Assembly (NCBI RefSeq): GCF_016428645.1 | Contig: NZ_JAELXW010000051.1 | Span: forward strand, 1-64,000 | Length of the DNA stretch: 64,000 nt | Source: Glycomyces salinus | GTDB lineage: Bacteria; Actinomycetota; Actinomycetes; Mycobacteriales; Micromonosporaceae | Reading direction: 5' to 3' | In this document: piece after piece, positions 1 through 7,283 of the stretch | Numbering within the stretch: position 1 is the first letter of the stretch | Layout: every line of letters starts with the position of its first letter | Translations under genes and position numbers: made by a program | The notes under the pieces: model-generated | What the model saw: the letters and a program-made list of their open reading frames with translations, nothing else | What the model was told of the DNA's origin: nothing | Database searches by the model: none

Positions 1-413
1 GTCGCATCGTAGGGAGAGGGCACCGGGGAGGCGTAGGGGGCCCGGGCCCACACCCGCAGGCCGGTCACATCGAGCTTGGCGACCGCATAGGCGACCGCGT
101 CCACCCGGGCCCTGCCGGACAGGGCCGCCTCGGCCAGGACCGTGAACTTGGCCCCCAGGCGCGCGATGCGAGCGACCTGACCGGCCAGGGCGTAGTTGAA
201 GTCGAAGCACGAGGTCACCCAGTCCCGCAGACCCGAGTAGCCATCCTGGGTGCGGTGGTATCCGGCGCGCGTGTAGGCGATCGCCTCGGCCAGAGCGGCC
301 GCTTCGAGTTCCCGGAGGCCTCCGGCGATGGTCTCAATCCGGGAGCGCATGGCTGCGGCGCCATCATGGGCCTTCGGGCCGGTGCGGGATGTGGGGTTCG
401 AATCCGCCGTCAT
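1..413 (-). CDS. DUF222 / 13E12-repeat family protein, N-terminal part (runs off left edge)
   Basis: The reverse strand is open from an ATG at 413 to the window edge, about 137 codons, preceded by a strong GGGAGG ribosome-binding site. The translation has the helical pattern of DUF222, including GLRDWVTSCFDFN and a run of Ala/Arg-rich helices ending in GRARVDAVAYAVAKLD. Members of this family usually carry a C-terminal HNH nuclease domain and occur in many copies in actinobacterial genomes. The C-terminal part lies outside the window, so the nuclease motif cannot be checked. Family assignment rests on remembered sequence pattern. Confidence 0.7.
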   Translation of the reverse strand, partial: MTADSNPTSRTGPKAHDGAAAMRSRIETIAGGLRELEAAALAEAIAYTRAGYHRTQDGYSGLRDWVTSCFDFNYALAGQVARIARLGAKFTVLAEAALSGRARVDAVAYAVAKLDVTGLRVWARAPYASPVPSPYDA

Positions 414-496
414 GATGCGCCTCCCTTCGATCAATCCTGCCGATCTGGCTCGTTTGTGCGATACATCAATAGTCCCAGACAAGAAGGGCTTTGCCA

Positions 497-1033
497 TCAC
501 CCGCAAGGTTGGAGTGGTTTCATGTTTTGCCCACGCCAAGTCCACCATTCTCCCTGCGGCGCAGTCGATGTGCCCTCGGCACCGTTCACGCTCGACATCC
601 GGCACACCGCAATCGCAGCAGCCCGGGGCCAATCAGCCCGAGGCACGCTACGGGCCCCAACCGTCCCTCCACTTTTTCGTCGCTGATCGCCTGAAGTCGG
701 GCCCACCGCCGCCCGGCCACGAACAACGACCGGCCCCGCACGACGATCCCTGTGGCAAGCGGAAGCGCAGCGGCCCTGTGGGGATTCGGGAACCGCTGCG
801 CTCAGTAGAGGTCGTAATGGTCCGCGCTGCACGGCGCGGACGGGATTCGGTAAGCGCTGAGCGGCCTCGTTCAGCAGGGCCGTGAACTGATCGGGAGTCA
901 TGGCCAGGACCGGGCTGGCGTCTCCGAGCTTGCTGTCACGCACCTGAAAGCTCCCGTCCTGCATCCGAACTTCGACGCAGTTGTTGCCGTCAGCTCCGCT
1001 GGCTTTGGCCTTGCGCCATGCGTTGTCAGTCAC
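497..1033 (-). CDS. DUF397 domain protein with an atypical C-terminal extension
   Basis: GTG start at 1033 with AAGGAG seven bases upstream. It overlaps the end of the XRE regulator gene by 8 nt, the usual coupled arrangement of XRE/DUF5753 and DUF397 genes in actinomycetes. Residues 4-59 match DUF397, with AWRKAKASGADGNNCVEVR, VRDSKLGD and MTPDQFTALLNEA. Family proteins usually stop near residue 60-80, but this frame continues to 178 residues with low-complexity Arg/Pro sequence. In the +1 frame after residue 55 the reading ends in HYDLY-stop, similar to the usual FDL end. A frameshift or small duplication may therefore have extended it. DUF397 proteins act as small partners of their adjacent regulator; their biochemical role is poorly known. 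Confidence 0.7.
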   Translation of the reverse strand: MTDNAWRKAKASGADGNNCVEVRMQDGSFQVRDSKLGDASPVLAMTPDQFTALLNEAAQRLPNPVRAVQRGPLRPLLSAAVPESPQGRCASACHRDRRAGPVVVRGRAAVGPTSGDQRRKSGGTVGARSVPRADWPRAAAIAVCRMSSVNGAEGTSTAPQGEWWTWRGQNMKPLQPCG

Positions 1034-1829
1034 GTCGGAACTCCTTAATAGATCGTGCTTGCTCTTCGAAATGTGAGGTGAATCTCGCCAGGTACGCCTC
1101 GACTGCCGTTGGCTGGTCCTCATATCGAGCGCCAGAGATGTTCTCCGAGTACACCACGTCCGGGTCGTCCCCCTCGAATTCTATTACGGTGAACGGTCCT
1201 AGCAAGTAGGGCTGCGGCCCGTCCGAAGCCGGGAGGAACTTGATCGAGATTCCCGGTAGTTGATCTCGCTCTACCAGCAGATTTATCTGCTCCTCGTCGC
1301 AGCCTCCAAGCAGGCCGGTCTCCGGCATCATGAGCTGGACCTGCGGCATCTCAGCAAGTGACCAGAAGTCGGCCTGGCGCTCCATCCGAAGCGCTACCTT
1401 CTTGCGAGCCCGGTCTGGGCTCTCCAGCTTGTGCATCATGTTCGCGTAGCCCTCAGTCTGGAATAGGCCGTTGACCAGGTTGTCGAAGATGTAGATGCGG
1501 CTCGCATACCGCTCCAGGCTGAACAGCAGCGAGATGTCCCGGAACATGACCTCGGAGTACGGCTCCCACCACTCCTCGTCGTTCTCGGCCTTGAGGTACA
1601 TCTGCTGGAGGTAGTACTTGTCCTGGCCGGCGAGACCGTACAGATCACACAGCGCGGCTATGTTGGCCAAGGTCAACTGCACCCGGTAGCCGTTCTCAAG
1701 CCTGGACATCTGGGCCTTGCTGCGCACGATCCCGGCCTCGATCGCGTCGAGCGCGGTCTTGCCCGCCCGCTTCCGCACTTCGACCAGGCGCCGCCCCAAC
1801 TGGATGCGAAGAAACGTTCGATCCGCCAT
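1026..1829 (-). CDS. XRE-family helix-turn-helix regulator with DUF5753 domain
   Basis: 267 residues from the ATG at 1829 (MADRTFLRIQLG); an upstream in-frame start at 1865 lacks a better ribosome-binding site. Residues about 8-65 form the XRE helix-turn-helix (LGRRLVEVRKRAG, SKAQMSRLENGYR). The rest is the DUF5753 sensor-like region with EWWEPYSEVMFRDISLLFSLE, LVNGLFQTEGYA and the closing TAVEAYLARFTSHFEEQA. Proteins of this type regulate development or stress genes together with an adjacent DUF397 partner. Here the partner lies downstream with an 8-nt overlap. A perfect inverted repeat 48-78 nt upstream of the start is a candidate own operator. Confidence 0.88.
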   Translation of the reverse strand: MADRTFLRIQLGRRLVEVRKRAGKTALDAIEAGIVRSKAQMSRLENGYRVQLTLANIAALCDLYGLAGQDKYYLQQMYLKAENDEEWWEPYSEVMFRDISLLFSLERYASRIYIFDNLVNGLFQTEGYANMMHKLESPDRARKKVALRMERQADFWSLAEMPQVQLMMPETGLLGGCDEEQINLLVERDQLPGISIKFLPASDGPQPYLLGPFTVIEFEGDDPDVVYSENISGARYEDQPTAVEAYLARFTSHFEEQARSIKEFRRD

Positions 1830-1876
1830 GTACACAGTGTCACATGCCACGAAACACCGAGTCACTATGGGGACTT

Positions 1877-1907
1877 GGTTCCAGTATTACCCCCGAATAC
1901 TGGAACC
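1877..1907. promoter_or_regulatory. Perfect 12-bp inverted repeat, candidate operator
   Basis: GGTTCCAGTATT at 1877-1888 and its exact complement at 1896-1907 are separated by 7 nt. The repeat lies between the divergent XRE regulator (start 1829) and the small-gene run beginning at 2136. Twelve perfect pairs in an otherwise ordinary intergenic stretch is what a dimeric regulator site looks like. Autoregulation by the adjacent XRE protein is an inference. Confidence 0.55.
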
Positions 1908-2135
1908 GGCGCGTTCGCGTGTTTGGTCTTGCTCCGCCGCAACCTGGTCGCTTACCTTCGAATACACCGAGGCCACTATCGCGACTGACCTGGTGGCCCG
2001 GTCGGCCGGAGCGGCGGGTCCCATACCGATCCGCTTCCGGCAGTGAAGGTGACGGCCCTCCGGGATCGCGTGACTCTTGGCGGAGATGTGATCCCGGTGG
2101 GCCGTCTGGACCGCACGAGAAGGGAATGACTTCTC
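1908..2135. other. Rest of a 306-nt gap between divergent genes
   Basis: Apart from the inverted repeat at 1877-1907 I see no further gene, RNA or clear promoter hexamers here. An AGAAGGGA sequence at 2118-2125 probably serves as ribosome-binding site for the following small gene. Confidence 0.4.
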
Positions 2136-2270
2136 ATGGGTACACCGAGCGTAGACGACGCTGCCCGAAAACCGCCAGACCACGCGATTCCGACCGACAC
2201 CACGGCCGGGAGCGCCGACCGGGACCGGTCGGCATCTGCCTCACCGATCCCGTTGGGCCCGCCGCGATGA
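2136..2270 (+). CDS. Small unknown peptide, 44 residues
   Basis: ATG at 2136 follows AGAAGGGA by about ten bases, and the frame ends in an ATGA overlap with the next start. The peptide is hydrophilic (MGTPSVDDAARKPPDH, then DRDRSASASPIPLGPPR) with no membrane segment. An in-frame alternative for the downstream gene at ATG 2126 would put the purine stretch directly against the codon, so I prefer this short gene. The evidence is only translational coupling; function unknown. Confidence 0.4.
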   Translation: MGTPSVDDAARKPPDHAIPTDTTAGSADRDRSASASPIPLGPPR

Positions 2271-2611
2271 CCGCCGGGCACGGCTCCCCGAATCCGATGT
2301 TCGATGCCGTCCGGCGCGAGACCTTCGGCGAGATCGAATACGAGGACACGGCCGGAACCGTCCTGTTCCGGCTGGAGGTGCGCCGCTTCTATCCGGGTGA
2401 TCCGCCGCGCATCGCCTGGATCTACCGCGACCGGCTCTCGGTCGGTTTCGTCGCCGGGTTCTTCTCCGACTACCTGAAACCCAGCCTCCAACGCGACCGA
2501 GCCTGGTCCTCAGTCGACGACCCTGCCGTCATGCGGGAAGTCCTGTGGCTCTGGCGCGCTGCCGGATTCTCCTACTCGCTTCGCTTGGAGGAGCACTATG
2601 GACTCGCCTAG
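2267..2611 (+). CDS. Unknown protein, 114 residues
   Basis: The ATG at 2267 is coupled by ATGA to the preceding small frame. The protein is soluble-looking with conserved-type blocks FRLEVRRFYPGDPPRIAWIY, SVGFVAGFFSDYLKP and VMREVLWLWRAAGFSYSLRL, rich in aromatic residues. I do not recognise the family. It overlaps the next gene by 14 nt, so the three small genes form one transcription unit divergent from the XRE/DUF397 pair, which may regulate it. Confidence 0.6.
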   Translation: MTAGHGSPNPMFDAVRRETFGEIEYEDTAGTVLFRLEVRRFYPGDPPRIAWIYRDRLSVGFVAGFFSDYLKPSLQRDRAWSSVDDPAVMREVLWLWRAAGFSYSLRLEEHYGLA

Positions 2612-2888
2612 CCACCCAGTCGCATGGGAGCACGGCACCTTCACCGATGACCGCGACCTGTTCAGCGTCCGCTCGGCCAGCTCCGATCCGGGGACCGTCC
2701 GCGTCCACGCCGTAGGCGCGCCTCCGGCCGCGTACTTCGTGGTGGTGCTGACCGAAGTCGGCACACCCCGTGTGGACGCCGCTTGGTGCGGGTCCTGGTC
2801 CGAGCGCTCTACCGCCTGGAAGGCCGCGTTCCTGGGTTGGACCTTCCACATCTACTTCAACCGGCGGCCCCGGCCCTTCAGCGGCTGA
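2598..2888 (+). CDS. Unknown protein, 96 residues
   Basis: ATG at 2598 with GGAGGAGC just upstream inside the preceding gene; 14-nt overlap. The sequence (FTDDRDLFSVRSASSDPGTV, YFVVVLTEVG, WTFHIYFNRRPRPFSG) looks like a small mixed alpha/beta fold and has no signal or membrane segment. It is the last gene of the three-gene run and is followed by a hairpin at 2891-2918. No function can be given. Confidence 0.6.
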   Translation: MDSPSHPVAWEHGTFTDDRDLFSVRSASSDPGTVRVHAVGAPPAAYFVVVLTEVGTPRVDAAWCGSWSERSTAWKAAFLGWTFHIYFNRRPRPFSG

Positions 2889-2890
2889 CG

Positions 2891-2918
2891 CCGGCCCCTG
2901 ACACGGTGTCAGCGCCGG
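2891..2918. promoter_or_regulatory. Inverted repeat, operator or terminator-like hairpin
   Basis: TGACAC-G-GTGTCA at 2899-2911 is a perfect 6-bp palindrome around one base, flanked by CCGGC (2891-2895) and GCCGG (2914-2918) that extend the stem with small bulges. It starts 3 nt after a stop codon and lies 85 nt before the hydrolase start. It could end the upstream unit or be an operator for the hydrolase. Confidence 0.45.
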
Positions 2919-3002
2919 GACAGGGCCGCGACAGGTCCGGCGGTGAGAGTTGTCGTCATCAGGGGGAACGCCCCCGCGACACGACGACGAAGGACACGCA
3001 TC

Positions 3003-3806
3003 ATGACCACTGGCACCGCACCCTGGACCGGCCTGATTCCGACCGAGGACACCGCCCTGGCCTGCACCGACACCGGAGGCGACGGCACGCCGATCATCTA
3101 CCTCAACGGCCAGTTCGCCACTCAGGGCTACTGGCGCAAAACCATCGACGAACTCGGACCCGAGTGGCGCCACATCACCTTCGACGAGCGCGGCCGCGGA
3201 CGGAAGTCCAAGACCTCCTCGGACTATTCCTTCGAGGCCGCCGTCCGCGACGTGGACGCCGTCCTGGCCGCACGCGGCGTGGAACGGGCCGTGGTCGTCG
3301 GCTGGTCCTACGGGGCGGTCGTCGCCGCCCACTGGGTCCACCGGAATCCCGATCGCGCCATCGGCGCGGTCCTGGTCGACGGCTGCTTCCCGTACGACTG
3401 GATGGACGAGGCGATGGATCAGCGGATCCGCAAGCTGTTCAAGCGGATGCGCCCGGTCATGGCGCTGCTGCGCCCGACCGGCCTGACCCCGCGCCTCAAT
3501 GCCGAGGAGCAGGCCGAGAGCAACATCGAGCTCGGTTGGCTCTCCCGTGCCGACACGTTGGGTCCGGTTCTGGACGCCGTCGAGGTTCCCACGCGGTACG
3601 TGGTCGCCTCGGGCACGTCGTTCGGCAGTAAGGGCGAGGAGCAGGAGCGGATCCGCACCAGTCTCGAGGGCGTGACGGCCCGCAACGCGAACATCGAGGT
3701 CGCCGCGAAGGTCCCGAGCAACCACGGCGCGATCCTCAGCAAGGACTTCCGCGCCGTCGCCGACGCGGCCCGCGAGGTCGCCGGGACCGGCGAGAAGCAC
3801 CGCTAG
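3003..3806 (+). CDS. Alpha/beta-fold hydrolase
   Basis: 267 residues from ATG 3003, chosen because GAAGGACACGCATC precedes it; longer in-frame extensions lack a signal. The nucleophile elbow GWSYG lies near residue 100 and the probable catalytic His is H241 (SNHGAI). An oxyanion-type strand YLNGQFATQGYW occurs near residue 37 and the acid is probably an Asp after strand 6 or 7. The fold suits a small esterase, lipase or haloperoxidase-like enzyme, but the substrate cannot be inferred. The gene stands alone between the small-gene run and the DUF885 gene. Confidence 0.88.
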   Translation: MTTGTAPWTGLIPTEDTALACTDTGGDGTPIIYLNGQFATQGYWRKTIDELGPEWRHITFDERGRGRKSKTSSDYSFEAAVRDVDAVLAARGVERAVVVGWSYGAVVAAHWVHRNPDRAIGAVLVDGCFPYDWMDEAMDQRIRKLFKRMRPVMALLRPTGLTPRLNAEEQAESNIELGWLSRADTLGPVLDAVEVPTRYVVASGTSFGSKGEEQERIRTSLEGVTARNANIEVAAKVPSNHGAILSKDFRAVADAAREVAGTGEKHR

Positions 3807-3882
3807 TGTCCGGCAGGAGATCGGGCTTGCCTGTCGGCCGGTCGGGAAATAGGGTTTCAGGCGAGATTCTGGGAGGACTCCT

Positions 3883-5568
3883 ATGGCCGATCCGTCGCTC
3901 GCTTCGATCGCTCAGCGCTACTTCGATCTGTATTTGGCCGACAGTCCGCTGTCGGCCTCGTTCTATGGGATTCCGGGGCACGACGACCGGCTGCCCGATC
4001 CGAGCAAGGAGGGCACCCGGGTGCGGTCGGCGCACCTGGCGGAGACTCGGGAGGCGTTGGAAGGCGTCGATGCCGAGGCTTTGGTCGGGCAGGATCGGAT
4101 CACCTATTCGATGCTCGACCGCTTGGTACGGGACGAGTCCGGTGCCATCGAGGCGGCGCTGCACGAGGTCGGGGCCACCGCTTCGATCGCGGGGCCGGTC
4201 TCGCGGATGCTGTCGGCGGTTCCGAACGTGAGCCTGGACAGCGGGCGGCGGAGCCGGGACTACCTGGTGCGGCTCGGTGCCCTCGGGGACTACTTCGACG
4301 CAGTCCTGGAGCGGTACCGGGCCGCCGACGGCGAAGGCCGGCATCAGACCCGGCACGGGGTGCTCGCGGTCGTCGCCCAGATCGACGACTACCTGGACAG
4401 TCCGGTGGCGTCGGATTCGCTGCTGCGGCCCGAGCCGGCCGAAGTCGACGCCGACGCCTGGCGCGCCCAAGCGGCGGGGCTGGTCGAGGAGCGGGTGCGG
4501 CCGGCGCTGGCCCGCCTGCGGTCGGCGCTGGAGGCGGAGCTGCTGCCTTCGGCGCGGTCCGATGAGGAGGTCGGGGTGTGCCATGTCCCGGGAGGAGAGG
4601 CGGGGTATCTGGCGGCGGCGCGGCAGTTCACCACGACCGACTTGGCCCCTGAGGCGATCCACCAGATCGGTCTGGAGGCGGTCGAGCGGCTCCGCGCGGA
4701 GTTCTCCGAGATCGGGGCTCGGGCCCTGGGGACCGGTGATCCCGGCGAGGTCGTCTCCCGGCTGCGCGAGGATCCGTCGCTCCGCTATGAGACCGGCGAG
4801 GAGATCCTGGCGGACGTGACCGCCGCGCTCGGGAAGGCCGAGGCCGCGCTGCCGCGGGCCTTCCTCGACTACGACATCGCGCCCTGCGAGGTCCGCGAGG
4901 TGCCCGAGGCCGCGGCCAAGGGCTCCACGCTCGCCTACTACACGGTGCCCGCGCTGGACGGGTCCAGGCCGGGGATCCACTGGGTCAACACGTACGCGCC
5001 CGAGACGCGGACCCGGTTCGAGTACGAGGCGCTGGCGTTCCACGAGAGCGTGCCGGGCCACCACCTCCAGTTCGCGCTCGGCCAGACCCTCGACGGGCTG
5101 CCGATGTTCCGGCGGTTCTCGTACGTGACCGCGTTCGGCGAGGGCTGGGGGCTCTACACCGAGCGGCTGTGCGACGAGCTCGGGCTCTACAGCTCCGATC
5201 TGGCGCGGCTGGGGATGGTCTCGTTCGACGCCTGGCGGGCGTGCCGCCTGGTCGTCGACACCGGGATGCACGCCTTCGGGTGGTCCCGCGACAAGGCCAT
5301 CGCGTTCATGAGGGGGAACACGGCGCTGTCCGAAGTGAACATCGCCAACGAGGTCGACCGGTACATCGCCTGGCCGGGTCAGGCCCTGGCCTACATGATC
5401 GGGCGCCGCCACATCGGCGAGCTGCGCGAGCGGGCCCGGCGCGAACTTGGTGCCGCGTTCGACCTGCGGCACTTCCACGACCGGATCCTCTCCAGCGGCT
5501 CCATTCCGCTGGAGACCATGACCGGCGTCGTGGAGGACTGGATCGCCGAGGCCGGGCGGTCCGCGTGA
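3883..5568 (+). CDS. DUF885 family protein, putative metallohydrolase
   Basis: 561 residues from an ATG with GGGAGGACTCCT directly upstream. The family hallmark is present near residue 387: EALAFHESVPGHHLQ, an HExxxxHH zinc-site pattern, followed by the family block FGEGWGLYTE. Length is typical (about 550-600). There is no signal peptide, so it is probably cytoplasmic. Some DUF885 proteins hydrolyse dipeptides or glutamyl compounds, but most are uncharacterised. Monocistronic by spacing (314 nt to nothing shared; next gene starts 122 nt later). Confidence 0.88.
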   Translation: MADPSLASIAQRYFDLYLADSPLSASFYGIPGHDDRLPDPSKEGTRVRSAHLAETREALEGVDAEALVGQDRITYSMLDRLVRDESGAIEAALHEVGATASIAGPVSRMLSAVPNVSLDSGRRSRDYLVRLGALGDYFDAVLERYRAADGEGRHQTRHGVLAVVAQIDDYLDSPVASDSLLRPEPAEVDADAWRAQAAGLVEERVRPALARLRSALEAELLPSARSDEEVGVCHVPGGEAGYLAAARQFTTTDLAPEAIHQIGLEAVERLRAEFSEIGARALGTGDPGEVVSRLREDPSLRYETGEEILADVTAALGKAEAALPRAFLDYDIAPCEVREVPEAAAKGSTLAYYTVPALDGSRPGIHWVNTYAPETRTRFEYEALAFHESVPGHHLQFALGQTLDGLPMFRRFSYVTAFGEGWGLYTERLCDELGLYSSDLARLGMVSFDAWRACRLVVDTGMHAFGWSRDKAIAFMRGNTALSEVNIANEVDRYIAWPGQALAYMIGRRHIGELRERARRELGAAFDLRHFHDRILSSGSIPLETMTGVVEDWIAEAGRSA

Positions 5569-5641
5569 CCTTCTGATATTCGTCGAGACCAATACGAACT
5601 AAACGGCGACAACCCGTGTGAGGGCTGCCACTCTTTCGGAG

Positions 5642-5658
5642 CGGCCGCGTTGCGGCCG
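5642..5658 (+). promoter_or_regulatory. GC hairpin in the leader of the anion transporter gene
   Basis: CGGCCGC (5642-5648), loop of three, GCGGCCG (5652-5658): seven perfect pairs, ending 19 nt before the AAGGAG of the transporter. It has no T-run, so it may be a weak terminator, a leader structure or an operator for the adjacent response regulator. Confidence 0.4.
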
Positions 5659-5690
5659 ATTGAACGTGATGTTTCGAAGGAGAAAGATCC

Positions 5691-7271
5691 ATGTCCCTCA
5701 CCTCTCCGCGGACCGAGGAGCGGATCAGCGAATCCGCCGGTCCCCGCCCCGGTGCAGGCGAGAAGCACTTGCCCACCACCCGCATCTGGGTCGGCCGCGC
5801 CCTCGGCCCGCTCCTGGCGCTCGCCGCCTACTTCCTCATCCCCGCCGACCCCATGCTCAGCCAGTCCGGGCGTGCCACCGCCGCCGTGGTGATCCTGGTG
5901 GCGGTGTGGTGGATGACCGAGGCGCTGCCGCTGGCGGCGACCGCGCTCGTCCCGATCGTCGCCCTGCCGCTGCTGGGCATCATGCCGCTGGCTGAAGCGA
6001 CCTCCCCGTACGCCTCCCCCACGGTCTTCCTGTTCATGGGCGGGTTCATGATCGCGCTGGCGATGCAGAAGTGGAACCTGCATCTGCGCATCGCCCTGCT
6101 GACCATGCGCCTGATCGGCACCCACCCCCGCCGGATCGTCCTGGGCGTCATGATCGCCACGGCGTTCCTGTCCATGTGGGTCTCCAACACCGCCACGACC
6201 ATGATGATGCTGCCGATCGGCATCAGCGTCCTGGCCATGGCCGCCAAGCCGACCGACGCCGAGAACGAGGACGGACAGGGTGAGGCCGACCCGGCCGTCA
6301 AGCGCTTCGGCGTCACCCTCATGCTCGCGATCGCCTTCTCGGCCACCATCGGAGGACTGTCCACCCTCATCGGCAGCCCGCCCAACCTGATCCTGGCCGG
6401 CTTCGTCGAGCAGGAGTACGGCATGAGCATCAACTTCGCCGACTGGATGAAGATCGGCGTCCCGCTCTCGGCGGTCTTCCTGGTCATCGCCTGGCTGCTG
6501 CTGACCCGCGTCATCTTCCCGGTGAAGCTCACCGAGATCGCCGGCGGCCGGTCGGTCATCACCGACCACCTCAAGAGCCTGGGCCGCATGTCCCGGGGCG
6601 AATGGATCGTCCTGGCCGTGTTCGTCTGCACCGCGCTGCTGTGGGTCTTCCAGGACATGATCAAGGGCTCGGAGGAGATCGCGTCGGCGCTGCCGTTCGT
6701 CCAGTACCTGGGCGACCCCAACATCGCCATCGCCGCCGGGATCGCGCTGTTCCTCATCCCGGTGAAGGCGCGGAGGGCCGAGTTCGCCCTGGACTGGAAG
6801 ACCGTCCAGAGCGGCATCCCGTGGGGCGTGCTGCTGCTGTTCGGCGGCGGATTGGCGATCGCGGCCGCAGTCCAGCGCACCGGGCTCAGCGAGTACATCG
6901 GCGCCCAGGTCGGCGGCCTCGGGACGCTGCCGACGATCCTGCTGGTCGCCGCGATCTGCGTGATCGTCCTGCTGCTGACCGAGCTGACCAGCAACACCGC
7001 CACCGCCGCCACCTTCCTGCCGGTCCTGGGCGGGGTCGCCGTCGGCATCGGGGTCGACCCGCTGCTGCTGCTGGTCCCGGCGGCCTTCGCCGCCACCTGC
7101 TCGTTCATGCTCCCGGTCGGCACCCCGCCGAACGCGATCGTGTTCGGCTCCGGCCAGGTCGCGATGGGCCAAATGGTCCGCGCCGGGTTCTGGCTCAACC
7201 TGGTCGGGGTCGTGCTCATCACCGCGGCGGTGTACCTGCTCGGAGGCCCGGTGCTGGGCATCGCCTTCTAG
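5691..7271 (+). CDS. DASS-family (SLC13) anion:sodium symporter, probably di/tricarboxylate
   Basis: 526 residues, ATG preceded by AAGGAG. Polytopic with about a dozen hydrophobic segments. The two Ser-Asn-Thr signatures of this family are present, SNTATTMMMLP near residue 165 and LTSNTATAATFLP near 434, plus GGLSTLIGSPPNL and the late block PVGTPPNAIVFG. The family imports succinate, malate, citrate or similar anions with sodium. A citrate/dicarboxylate two-component system follows after 12 nt, which supports a carboxylate substrate. The N-terminal 35 residues are polar and variable. Confidence 0.92.
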   Translation: MSLTSPRTEERISESAGPRPGAGEKHLPTTRIWVGRALGPLLALAAYFLIPADPMLSQSGRATAAVVILVAVWWMTEALPLAATALVPIVALPLLGIMPLAEATSPYASPTVFLFMGGFMIALAMQKWNLHLRIALLTMRLIGTHPRRIVLGVMIATAFLSMWVSNTATTMMMLPIGISVLAMAAKPTDAENEDGQGEADPAVKRFGVTLMLAIAFSATIGGLSTLIGSPPNLILAGFVEQEYGMSINFADWMKIGVPLSAVFLVIAWLLLTRVIFPVKLTEIAGGRSVITDHLKSLGRMSRGEWIVLAVFVCTALLWVFQDMIKGSEEIASALPFVQYLGDPNIAIAAGIALFLIPVKARRAEFALDWKTVQSGIPWGVLLLFGGGLAIAAAVQRTGLSEYIGAQVGGLGTLPTILLVAAICVIVLLLTELTSNTATAATFLPVLGGVAVGIGVDPLLLLVPAAFAATCSFMLPVGTPPNAIVFGSGQVAMGQMVRAGFWLNLVGVVLITAAVYLLGGPVLGIAF

Positions 7272-7283
7272 CAGAATGGGACC

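Noticed and set aside
396-407. GGTTCGAATCC, resembling a tRNA T-loop
   Set aside because: No matching D-arm, anticodon arm or acceptor stem around it; it lies inside the DUF222 gene.
2126-2611. Longer version of the 114-residue gene starting at ATG 2126
   Set aside because: The purine stretch touches the ATG and the added residues are Arg-rich out-of-character sequence; the coupled short frame at 2136 fits better.
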